From positions 992,001-1,056,000 of the forward strand of contig NZ_CP019770.1 of assembly GCF_004328665.1 (NCBI RefSeq): a stretch of 64,000 nt of DNA, given 5' to 3'. The notes under the pieces were generated by a model, which saw nothing but the letters and a program-made list of their open reading frames with translations, was not told where the DNA came from and ran no database searches. The position numbers were made by a program, and so were the translations under genes. The stretch is from Pseudoalteromonas sp. DL-6 (GTDB lineage: Bacteria; Pseudomonadota; Gammaproteobacteria; Enterobacterales; Alteromonadaceae). Below, piece after piece: positions 9,600 to 17,854 of the stretch (within the stretch, counting starts at the first letter, position 1; the number at the start of each line of letters is the position of its first letter).

Positions 9600-9633
9600 A
9601 AATACCCCCTGCAGTTAGCTGCAGGGGGTATTT
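9600..9633. terminator. terminator after the POT transporter
   Basis: Perfect 15-bp stem AAATACCCCCTGCAG / CTGCAGGGGGTATTT with loop TTAG, 48 bases past the transporter stop codon. Strong intrinsic hairpin that could work in both directions. Confidence 0.85.
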
Positions 9634-9680
9634 AATATCATTAGTCAAAGCGCATAATTACGCGTTGTGATTAATTTAAA

Positions 9681-11180
9681 TTATTGTGCTGGTGCGGTTT
9701 GTTCTAAACCTTGTTTTTCCCATACCTTAGCTTTGAAGCTCATCAGTACTAAGATGATACCTACACCGATACTAAATAATGCAATTTGTAAGTAAAGGTT
9801 AGGAATTTCTGCAACATTGTTAGGATCAAAGTTACCAGCAAGTAAGCCTGAAATTACGTTACCAATTGAGTATGTCAGTACAAATACACCCATCATTTGA
9901 CCCGTATAGCGACGAGGAGATAATTTACTTACCGCACTCAATGCGACTGGGCTTAAACAAAGCTCACCCACTGTATGTAAGAAATACGTTGTAACCAGCC
10001 AGTAAGGAGCTACTTTTAAGCCTTCAGCTGCGTAATGTGCTGCCATAAACATAACTAAAAAGCCTGAAGCCATAATAACTAAGCCCAACGCACATTTTAC
10101 GCTATAAGTAGGCGATACCATTTTCTTAGATAAATTAATCCAAAGAGCGGCAAAAAATGGTGATAGGGCAATAATAAATAGCGAGTTTAAAGATTGGAAC
10201 CAAGTCGTTGGAATTTCAAATGTGCCAATAAGACGGTCTGTGTAGTCACGAGCAAATAGGTTTAATGAAGAACCCGCTTGTTCAAAGCCAGACCAAAAAC
10301 ACGCAGAAGCGACACAGACTAAAAATAGCGCCCACATTCTTTGCTTTTCAGCGTCGGTTAGTTTGCCTTTGAAATAAACAAGGCCAAAGTAAATGAAAAA
10401 GATAACAGTAAATACAACTGCTGTGTAACCTGCAACAATAGTCGGGTTAATAACTATAGCGCCTGTCATCGCAGCAGCAGTCACGCTGGCAACAACAATT
10501 ACAAACGCGGCAATACCGCCCCAGGCGCGTGAAGCACCTTTAGGGCTTAATGGATTCGCAGGTAACGAGCTATGTTCTGGTAAGTTATTAAGTGTACGTT
10601 TGTATTGTATTAAACCAATAGCCATACCTACAGCAGCTGCACCAAATGCCCAGTGCCAACCTACGTTTTCCATAAAGTAACCACAAACGTAGTAACCAAT
10701 TAAAGAACCTAAGTTAATACCCATGTAGTAAATAGCGTAACCACCGTCACGGCGTTCATCTTCGTCAGTATAAAGCTGACCAACCATGGCACTGATATTA
10801 GGTTTAAGTAAACCTGTACCCGTTGCGACAAAGATTAAACCAATGAAAAAAGAATATTCATGCGGAACGGCTAAAATAATGTGGCCACACATGATGATGA
10901 TACCGCCGTACCATACTGCTTTTTGACCACCAAATAATCTATCTGCTAACCAGCCACCAGGTAAACCTAAAAAGTATACTGAACCTGTGTATAAGCCATA
11001 AATTGCAGCAGCAGAAGCAACGGTAAATCCTAAGCCTTCTTGTTGTAAACTTGCTGTCATAAATAATACGAGCATAGCTCGCATACCGTAGTAACTCATT
11101 CGTTCCCACATTTCTGTGAAAAACAGGGTTGAAAGTCCTTTAGGGTGACCAAACCAGCCACTGTCAGAATTTGAACTCAT
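9681..11180 (-). CDS. POT family proton-coupled peptide transporter
   Basis: Inner membrane di-/tripeptide symporter of the POT (PTR2) family, 499 residues with about 14 hydrophobic segments. It has the proton-coupling ExxER motif early in helix 1 (FTEMWERMSYYGMRAML), the PTR2 signature around GYAIYYMGINLGSLIG, and the conserved helix 10 segment HTVGELCLSPVALS. The position between hppD and tyrR suggests a role in supplying aromatic amino acids as peptides, but that link is only by neighbourhood. Confidence 0.93.
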   Translation of the reverse strand: MSSNSDSGWFGHPKGLSTLFFTEMWERMSYYGMRAMLVLFMTASLQQEGLGFTVASAAAIYGLYTGSVYFLGLPGGWLADRLFGGQKAVWYGGIIIMCGHIILAVPHEYSFFIGLIFVATGTGLLKPNISAMVGQLYTDEDERRDGGYAIYYMGINLGSLIGYYVCGYFMENVGWHWAFGAAAVGMAIGLIQYKRTLNNLPEHSSLPANPLSPKGASRAWGGIAAFVIVVASVTAAAMTGAIVINPTIVAGYTAVVFTVIFFIYFGLVYFKGKLTDAEKQRMWALFLVCVASACFWSGFEQAGSSLNLFARDYTDRLIGTFEIPTTWFQSLNSLFIIALSPFFAALWINLSKKMVSPTYSVKCALGLVIMASGFLVMFMAAHYAAEGLKVAPYWLVTTYFLHTVGELCLSPVALSAVSKLSPRRYTGQMMGVFVLTYSIGNVISGLLAGNFDPNNVAEIPNLYLQIALFSIGVGIILVLMSFKAKVWEKQGLEQTAPAQ

Positions 11181-11922
11181 ATTTACTTCCTAATTCATTA
11201 TTGTTTTGATGACCTTGTGGTTTTTTATTTAGCTAAATTGGTACTTTTTAAAAGTATAATAAATGCTCGATCATCAGTGTTTTTATGCAGCTAAGGTAAT
11301 GGTTTGCTAAACGCAGCTATACGTTTAGGTAAGAGTCACACCCTTATCCTAGTTACAATTGCGCCTAAGTATACATAGACCTTTGTACGAGGGGAAGTAT
11401 TGAGCGCGCTATCACACATCCGTTATGTAATTGTTAAATAGCAACCGGTAAAACCCTCGTTGTTGCGCTAAACACTTAAGCTCATCCAAAAAGATATTTA
11501 ACAACACAAGTAACATTGTCATTGCAAAGCTTTCTTTTACCCGGTTTTAAATTCTATTAAAAAACATAAAACCGCTTTATTTACGGTGGGTTACAGGCAC
11601 CAAGTTATTCAACAATAGTTAACCTTTACTACTTTATTTTAATAATCACGGTTTAGATTAAACATGAGCAAATATTAGCGTATGCACAGCAATGATTAAC
11701 CCATTGCAGAATATAATTTATACAAGGCCAGCTTGACTAAATTGAGTTGCAATAACCCCGACTTTTAGTGAACAGCCAAGCTTGAATGCGTTAAGTGCTT
11801 GAAAAAGCCCTCTAGTTAGTAAAAAAATATTTTTTCGTCCAAATTTCTTTACAATAAACTATGCTCGTAAACAGAGTTAGCGTATTATTCACGCCAACTA
11901 GTTTTTCCTTACCTGAGGGTGT
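11181..11922. other. divergent non-coding region between POT gene and tyrR
   Basis: Some 740 AT-rich bases separate the two divergent genes and must contain both promoters. I can see a hairpin with an 8-bp stem (CGGTTTTA / TAAAACCG, about 11540-11574) but no tRNA, no repeat and no open frame with a good start. No sequence close to the TyrR consensus was found. Confidence 0.4.
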
Positions 11923-13479
11923 ATGCGTTTAGATATTCACTGTGCAGACCGAGTTGGTATTGCTCAAGAGATTCTTAATATTTTAGTTAGCTACAATGTT
12001 GACTTGAAAGGAATTGAAGTCGACTCAGTAAATTGTCGTATGTATGTGAGTTTTCCTGAGATTGAATTTGAACAATTTCAAAAAATTATGCCGTCTATTC
12101 GCTTAATCGATGGTGTACATGATGTACGCACAACCGCGTTTTTACCGTCTGAACGTGAGCACAATGAATTAAACACCTTATTAAGAGCACTTCCCGATGG
12201 CGTTATATCTATTGATGCTAAAGGCTGGGTGCGTCTGTGTAACGACGCGGCGTGTAAAGATTTACAGCTAACAGAAAAAGAAGTTATTGGCGCCAACATT
12301 AATAACTTACTCAAAGGCTTTAACTTTACCCGTTGGTTAGAAGGTAAAGAAGTACTTGGGCAAACTACCCGGGTTGAAGTAGCAGGCGAAGACTTTATTG
12401 CTGATATTCTGCCTATTGCTGTGCCACAAGGCAGTGAGGGTGATGTGTTAGCGGGCGCGGTAATAAATATAAAATCGCAAAGCCGTCTAGGTCAACAAGT
12501 GAGTGCGTTTAGACGCTATGGCCAAGAAAGCTTTGCGACAATTCACAATTTTAGTACGGCGATGCGTCGTGTTGTACGCGAAGCGCGAAAAATGGCGCAA
12601 CTTGAAGCCCCTATTCTTATCACCGGTGAAACCGGCACCGGTAAAGAGTTATTAGCGCGAGCTTGTCACTATGCATCTAACCGCTCAGTAAAGCCGTTTA
12701 TCGCTTTATCGTGTGCCTCGTTACCAGATGATGTTGCCGAGTCAGAACTTTTTGGTTACGCCGGATATGAAGAAAATGCAGCGCCTAAACGCGGTGTACT
12801 TGAACAAGCGGATGGTGGAACGGTATTTTTGGATGAAGTGGGTGAAATGTCGACTCAGCTCCAAACTAAATTACTGCGCTTTTTACAAGATGGTACGTTT
12901 CGAAAAGTAGGCGACGAAAACGAAGTTAAAGTAAATGTTCGCATAGTTGCTGCTACCCAAAAAGATTTACCTGCAATGGTGCAAGAGGGCGTATTTAGAG
13001 AAGACTTATACTATCGCATTAATGTACTAACGCTAGAAATTGCACCACTGAGAGATCGTAAAGCCGATGTTGGCCCACTTGCTGAGCACTTTATTCAAAA
13101 ATATGCCCAGCAAAATGGCCATACTGTGCCTGAGCTATCTGAAGAATGTTTAACGTTTTTACAAGATTACCCATGGCCAGGTAATGTGCGCCAATTAGAA
13201 AATGCGATTTACCGTGCGGTATCCTTGTTAGAAGACAGTGAACTGCGAGTTGAGCATTTACAACTGCCGACCTTTACCCATGATTTAGGCTATTTAGAGT
13301 CTGATTTTGAGGGCTCGCTTGATCAAGCGGTTAAGCGTTTTGAAGCTACCTTATTGCGTAAGCTTTATCCAGCTTATCCAAGTTCACGTCAGTTAGCTAA
13401 GCGCTTAGGGCTGAGTCATACAGCAGTAGCTAATAAACTACGTGATTACGGTATTAATCGTAAAACGGTTAAAGTTTAA
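11923..13479 (+). CDS. tyrR: TyrR, transcriptional regulator of aromatic amino acid genes
   Basis: Regulator that senses Tyr, Phe or Trp and controls biosynthesis, transport or degradation genes. The 518 residues contain an N-terminal ACT domain (about 1-75), a PAS domain (about 80-190), an AAA+ domain (about 205-430) with Walker A GETGTGKELLA and Walker B GGTVFLDEVGE, and a C-terminal helix-turn-helix (SSRQLAKRLGLSHTAVANKL). The GAFTGA loop used to contact sigma-54 is replaced (ELFGYAGYEENAAP), as in TyrR proteins, which work with sigma-70. The start ATG is preceded by CCTGAGGGTGT. It sits beside tyrosine catabolism genes, which likely belong to its regulon. Confidence 0.96.
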   Translation: MRLDIHCADRVGIAQEILNILVSYNVDLKGIEVDSVNCRMYVSFPEIEFEQFQKIMPSIRLIDGVHDVRTTAFLPSEREHNELNTLLRALPDGVISIDAKGWVRLCNDAACKDLQLTEKEVIGANINNLLKGFNFTRWLEGKEVLGQTTRVEVAGEDFIADILPIAVPQGSEGDVLAGAVINIKSQSRLGQQVSAFRRYGQESFATIHNFSTAMRRVVREARKMAQLEAPILITGETGTGKELLARACHYASNRSVKPFIALSCASLPDDVAESELFGYAGYEENAAPKRGVLEQADGGTVFLDEVGEMSTQLQTKLLRFLQDGTFRKVGDENEVKVNVRIVAATQKDLPAMVQEGVFREDLYYRINVLTLEIAPLRDRKADVGPLAEHFIQKYAQQNGHTVPELSEECLTFLQDYPWPGNVRQLENAIYRAVSLLEDSELRVEHLQLPTFTHDLGYLESDFEGSLDQAVKRFEATLLRKLYPAYPSSRQLAKRLGLSHTAVANKLRDYGINRKTVKV

Positions 13480-13591
13480 AGATAGATATTAAAACAACCT
13501 TTCTTAGTGATTGACCCCTTGGTGTAAAAATACCCTAGGGGATCAATTGCTATGATACACTCACAAAAAACAAACTGGTAAGACCTCTACT

Positions 13592-14128
13592 GTGAACTTA
13601 TATTTTAGACTGCTGCTATTATTTTTCAAAATTAAACGTAATCGTGATTATCAATCATTGTTAGACACGGTTGATATAGACTACAAAGCACTGCCAAGTG
13701 ACTGTGATATTAATTTGCACTTAACTAATTCACGCTATTTAGCAATGATGGATTTATCGCGCACATGGATGACCGAGCGAGTTGGTTTACTAAAGCAAAT
13801 AATGAAGCGTCGTTGGTTTCCTATTGTTAATGCAACCGCCATTACTTATATCCGTGATATTAAGCCTATGCAGCGCTTTACCATTAGTACCCGTTTAGTC
13901 GGCTGGGATCATAAATACTTTTATATTGAACAAAAATTTCATTCAGAGCGTGGCTTACATGCAATTGCCTATGTACGTGGCGTATTTAAAAGTAAAAAAG
14001 GGGTGGTAAGCGTTGAGCATATGCTGGAAGTTGCTGGTTTTGAAGGCGTAGCACCTATTTTACCGGCAGAAATAATTCATTGGAAAGAAATGCTTGAGCA
14101 AAAAAAAGTAAATAACTTACCTCGTTAA
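13592..14128 (+). CDS. hotdog-fold acyl-CoA thioesterase family protein
   Basis: A 178-residue protein of the 4HBT/THEM6-like thioesterase group, expected to hydrolyse acyl-CoA thioesters; the true substrate is unknown. The conserved DINLHLTNSRYLAMMDLSR segment, with the Asp/Asn-His-Asn-Tyr pattern of the active-site helix, is present near residues 45-65. The frame opens at a GTG after a short hydrophobic N terminus. It follows tyrR by 112 bases and ends at a clear terminator. Confidence 0.8.
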   Translation: MNLYFRLLLLFFKIKRNRDYQSLLDTVDIDYKALPSDCDINLHLTNSRYLAMMDLSRTWMTERVGLLKQIMKRRWFPIVNATAITYIRDIKPMQRFTISTRLVGWDHKYFYIEQKFHSERGLHAIAYVRGVFKSKKGVVSVEHMLEVAGFEGVAPILPAEIIHWKEMLEQKKVNNLPR

Positions 14129-14139
14129 TTACACGCAAA

Positions 14140-14161
14140 AAAAAGGCCTTACGGCCTTTTT
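14140..14161. terminator. bidirectional terminator between thioesterase gene and ompW
   Basis: Perfect stem AAAAAGGCC / GGCCTTTTT with loop TTAC between two convergent genes, with A and U runs on both sides. Confidence 0.85.
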
Positions 14162-14180
14162 AACACACACATAATCGTTA

Positions 14181-14834
14181 TTAAAACGAGTATTTAAGAC
14201 CAAACATAGCTACAACAGGGTCAAGTGACACGGTTGAAGTTAATGCTTTTGCGCCATTAGCATATACAGTCGCATCAGTATCAATATCCATGATAGATAC
14301 CATAGCGTGTAGGCCCCATTTCTCATCAATCTTGTAGTTAGCACCTACTTGAGCAACAAAACCAAATGAATCATCTAGTTTTACTTCCACGTCGTCAGTA
14401 TTTAAAGTTGCTTTAAGTGCTACAGAAGGCTGCTCGTCAAAAAACGTCGTATAGTTAATACCTACACCAACAAATGGACGAAGTGCGTAGCTGCTGTCTA
14501 AAAAGTGGTATTGTGCAACCAGTGATGGCGGTAAATGTTTAATGTCGGCAATTTTATTACCAGCTAAACCGCCTGTACCTTCTACATCATGAGAAAACGG
14601 CGTTGCTGCAATAAGCTCTAACACCCATTGGTCGTTAAATGCATAATCTACAGTAATACCTAACTGAGTATTTGAATCACCTTTTAAACCAAGAGTAGGT
14701 GCTTCGTTAATCTTTGAGCCATCGTTATCAGGGTTAACATTAATTGCGCCAACATTAACGCTAAAGTTAGCGTGTGCTGCAGGAGAAAGAGCTAGTAAAG
14801 AAGTAAGTATTGCAATGCTTAGTTTAGTTTTCAT
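14181..14834 (-). CDS. ompW: OmpW family outer membrane protein
   Basis: Small eight-stranded outer membrane beta-barrel of the OmpW family, thought to pass small hydrophobic molecules. The 217 residues begin with a signal peptide (about 1-22, ending AHA) and continue with amphipathic strands. The usual family features are visible: VNVGAINVNPDND at the mature N terminus, DYAFNDQWVLELIAATPFSHD, the HLPPSLVAQYHF segment, and a C-terminal Phe (FGLKYSF). Convergent with the thioesterase gene. A near-consensus FNR-type site lies upstream. Confidence 0.92.
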   Translation of the reverse strand: MKTKLSIAILTSLLALSPAAHANFSVNVGAINVNPDNDGSKINEAPTLGLKGDSNTQLGITVDYAFNDQWVLELIAATPFSHDVEGTGGLAGNKIADIKHLPPSLVAQYHFLDSSYALRPFVGVGINYTTFFDEQPSVALKATLNTDDVEVKLDDSFGFVAQVGANYKIDEKWGLHAMVSIMDIDTDATVYANGAKALTSTVSLDPVVAMFGLKYSF

Positions 14835-14957
14835 GTTGTTCTCCGTGAACTACTGTGTGACTATTTGTTGATTGAGGCTATTATCGCTCGAGTTTAAAAA
14901 TAAAAACCTGTTCTAGATCAAAGTTTCAAAAGCGTATAAGTAAAGAGCCTCTATTTA

Positions 14958-14971
14958 TTGATTTAGATTAA
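14958..14971. promoter_or_regulatory. FNR-like operator upstream of ompW
   Basis: TTGATTTAGATTAA matches the FNR/CRP-family consensus TTGAT-N4-ATCAA at nine of ten fixed positions, about 125 bases upstream of ompW. OmpW is known to be oxygen-regulated through FNR in enterobacteria; here the link is inference. It could instead act on the divergent MATE gene. Confidence 0.35.
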
Positions 14972-15106
14972 ACTTTTACTTACTTAGTGCTCAAAAATTA
15001 TTGACTGATCACTTGATACCCGCCGTAAACGAAGTATTCAGAATATAATCAGCTAGTTTTGTTAAACTAAGGCTATGTTCACGGTTTAATAAAAGTAAGC
15101 GGCCTC

Positions 15107-16525
15107 ATGACTCCCTCTGGTCAACTATTTCTTCAAGGCTCTATTGCCAAAGCGCTATTAAAATTAGGCATTCCTATTATCCTCATTAATATTTTGCAGT
15201 CTGCTTATCAGCTTACAGATGCTTTTTGGGTTGGCCGGTTAGGGGCTGCGCAAGTGGCTGCTGTATCTATTAGTATGCCTGTCACATTTTTAGTTATTGC
15301 GATAGGTTCAGGATTTGCTATGGCTGGGGCGATTTTATCAGCCCAATACATGGGGGCAGGACAACAAGATAAGGTTAACCATGTTGCCGCGCAAACGGTG
15401 TTAATGGTGACATTAGTTGCACTATTACTTGGGTTACTAGGCTATGCATTATCACCTTATTTTTTAACCTTACTGGGGGTTGAAGCGGCCGTATATAGTG
15501 ATGCGCTTAAGTTTATGCATGTATCTTTTATTGGCGTTATTTTTGTGTTTATTTATGCCATGTTTCAATCGCTAATGCGGGGTATTGGGCAAACTAAGGT
15601 GCCGTTAATTATAGTCAGCACAACCGTGTTACTTAATTTTATACTCGATCCGTTATTCATATTTGGCTATGGTCGTTTTGAGGGGCTTGGTGTGATGGGC
15701 GCTGCGCTAGCAACATTGGTTACACAGAGCTTAGCTGCGCTTGCGGGCATCATTATATTTTTACGTGGTCGCCATGGTATTCAATTACAGCTAAAAAGCT
15801 TTTACCCCGACTGGCACTATATTAAGCGCGCTTTTTTCTTGGGAGCGCCTGGCTCTATTGAATTATCGACACGTGCATTTGGTTTGATCATCATGTCATT
15901 TCTAGTTGCCAGCTTTGGTACAACGACAATTGCTGCTTATGGTGTTGGCTCTAATATTTTGCAAATGGTAATGATCCCCGCTATGGGCTTATCAATGGCG
16001 GTATCAACCTTGGTTGGGCAAAATATGGGGGCTGGTAATATCAAGCGGGCTGAGCAGATCACTAAACTTGCTAGTGTGTGGGGGTTGTTAGGGCTCTCAT
16101 GTGTTGGCGCCATTGCATATTTATATGCAGATTCATTAGTTGCATTTTTTATTCCTGACGATAATGACGTTATTACTAATGGGGCGCAGTTTATTCAAGT
16201 GATGTGCTTAAGTTGGGGTGGAATAGGGGTGCAACTTTGTATTGTTGCTGCTTTTCGTGCCTCAGGTAATATGCTCAATGCAATGGTTATCGCGTTATTA
16301 TCACAATGTGTAGTGCAGTTCCCTGCCGCTTATATTCTTTCTAATCATACTGAGCTTGGTGATCAAGGCATTTGGTATTCTTTTGCAATTACTAACATAA
16401 CCATCGCATTGATAGCATTTGCATGGTTTATGCGTGGCTCTTGGAAAAAAACCAAGTTAACTAAAGAAGATAAGCACATAGTACAGGTTACACGAGAAAC
16501 ATTAATAGAAGAGGGCGCACGTTAG
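15107..16525 (+). CDS. MATE family efflux transporter
   Basis: Inner membrane multidrug/toxin antiporter of the MATE family (NorM/DinF type), 472 residues with about 12 hydrophobic segments in two similar halves. The halves show the family's paired motifs: AFWVGRLGAAQVAAVSISMP in the first, and AYGVGSNILQMVMIPAMGLS followed by STLVGQNMGAGN in the second. The coupling ion and substrates are unknown. Divergent from ompW; the next gene, dapE, follows 71 bases later. Confidence 0.92.
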   Translation: MTPSGQLFLQGSIAKALLKLGIPIILINILQSAYQLTDAFWVGRLGAAQVAAVSISMPVTFLVIAIGSGFAMAGAILSAQYMGAGQQDKVNHVAAQTVLMVTLVALLLGLLGYALSPYFLTLLGVEAAVYSDALKFMHVSFIGVIFVFIYAMFQSLMRGIGQTKVPLIIVSTTVLLNFILDPLFIFGYGRFEGLGVMGAALATLVTQSLAALAGIIIFLRGRHGIQLQLKSFYPDWHYIKRAFFLGAPGSIELSTRAFGLIIMSFLVASFGTTTIAAYGVGSNILQMVMIPAMGLSMAVSTLVGQNMGAGNIKRAEQITKLASVWGLLGLSCVGAIAYLYADSLVAFFIPDDNDVITNGAQFIQVMCLSWGGIGVQLCIVAAFRASGNMLNAMVIALLSQCVVQFPAAYILSNHTELGDQGIWYSFAITNITIALIAFAWFMRGSWKKTKLTKEDKHIVQVTRETLIEEGAR

Positions 16526-16596
16526 CTAGTAAATTCATAATGCGGTCATAAAAAGTCGTTGTAATAAATACACTGCTAAAACGAGGTGTGTTTATT

Positions 16597-17787
16597 ATGA
16601 CAAAAGCTATCAATACAAAAGCACAAGCGCCGTACTTAACTATTGCACAGTTAAAAACAGTGAGTCACTTACAAACTCTGATCCGATTTAAATCGATTAC
16701 TCCTAATCCAGCTGGTGGCATTGAGTGGCTTGCGAACCACCTTACTGAGTTAGGCTTTAGTACAGAGCAATTTAGTTCTAATAATGTGACAAACTTAATT
16801 GCAAAAATAACCTTTGGGGCAGGCCCCGTGGTGGCATTTTCTGGCCATATTGATGTAGTACCCGCAACGCAAGGTGGCTGGTTAGCCGATCCGTTTAGTG
16901 GACACATAATTAACGATGCAATTTATGGGCGTGGTGCCGCCGATATGAAAGGAGGCATTGCCGCGATGCTTAGCGCAACGCAGACGTTAATAAACAGCGC
17001 GCAGCAAAAGCAGGGAACATTATTTTGGCTGATCACCTCAGATGAAGAAGGTGAGGCGGAGCATGGCTCTGTGTTGATTGCCAAGCGATTAGCACAACAG
17101 GGCGTTGTGCTTGATGGCTGTATTGTTGGTGAGCCAACCAGCCACCTGCAGGTAGGTGACACTATAAAAAATGGTCGACGTGGAGCCTTATCTGCGCGAT
17201 TAACTATTCAAGGAAAGGCTGGGCATGTAGCCTATCCTGAGAATACCATTAATGCTGCGCACATCAGTGCTGAAGTAGTTAACAGGCTCACACAAATAGA
17301 CTGGCCTTTAGATGAACTTAGTTCAAAAACAACGCTGCAAGTCACCGGTATTAATATTGATAATGTGCTAGATAACCTCGTGCCAGCCCAGTGTGATATT
17401 ACTTTTAATATTCGCTATAGCCATGGGTATAAAAGTAAACATGTTAAGCAACGTGTGTTTGCTGCACTGAAGGATTTCAGCGAGCATTTGGTTATACAGT
17501 GGGAGCGTCCATGTGAACCCTATTATACAAGCCATAAGATTGAGAGTTGCTTACTCGCTCAGTTAGAGCAGGCAATTTTTAAAGTGACGGGGAATTATCC
17601 TTTATTAAGCACCAGTGGTGGGACGTCGGACGGACGATTTTTTGCACAGAAAAAAACACAAGTCATAGAGTGTGGGGTACGAAACCATAGTATTCATCAG
17701 GTTAATGAACATGTACCGATTTGCGACTTGTTAGAAATAGAAAAAATTTATACGCAATTACTCCATGGTATTTTTACTCAGCCTTGA
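16597..17787 (+). CDS. dapE: succinyl-diaminopimelate desuccinylase
   Basis: M20 zinc hydrolase that removes succinate from N-succinyl-LL-diaminopimelate in lysine and peptidoglycan precursor synthesis. Metal-site motifs are all present: GHIDVVP, GRGAADMKGG, TSDEEGEAEHGS, GEPTS and SIHQVNE, with the dimer-domain NGRRGALSARLTIQGKAGHVAYPE. The length (396) is about 20 more than usual. It differs from typical DapE near the last ligand (CGVRNHSIHQVNEHVP instead of GPVNATIHKINE), so it could be a diverged or second copy. The ATG at 16597 is chosen over a GTG at 16588 because the GAGG ribosome site would be too close to the GTG. Confidence 0.85.
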   Translation: MTKAINTKAQAPYLTIAQLKTVSHLQTLIRFKSITPNPAGGIEWLANHLTELGFSTEQFSSNNVTNLIAKITFGAGPVVAFSGHIDVVPATQGGWLADPFSGHIINDAIYGRGAADMKGGIAAMLSATQTLINSAQQKQGTLFWLITSDEEGEAEHGSVLIAKRLAQQGVVLDGCIVGEPTSHLQVGDTIKNGRRGALSARLTIQGKAGHVAYPENTINAAHISAEVVNRLTQIDWPLDELSSKTTLQVTGINIDNVLDNLVPAQCDITFNIRYSHGYKSKHVKQRVFAALKDFSEHLVIQWERPCEPYYTSHKIESCLLAQLEQAIFKVTGNYPLLSTSGGTSDGRFFAQKKTQVIECGVRNHSIHQVNEHVPICDLLEIEKIYTQLLHGIFTQP

Positions 17788-17793
17788 AGTATT

Positions 17794-17836
17794 AATAACT
17801 ATTAAAGCGCCGCATAATGCCGCTTTAATAGTTATT
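17794..17836. terminator. bidirectional terminator between dapE and the acyltransferase gene
   Basis: Perfect 16-bp arms AATAACTATTAAAGCG / CGCTTTAATAGTTATT around an 11-base loop between convergent genes. The stem is AT-rich. Confidence 0.65.
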
Positions 17837-17854
17837 CGACTAAGGGTTAACGCT

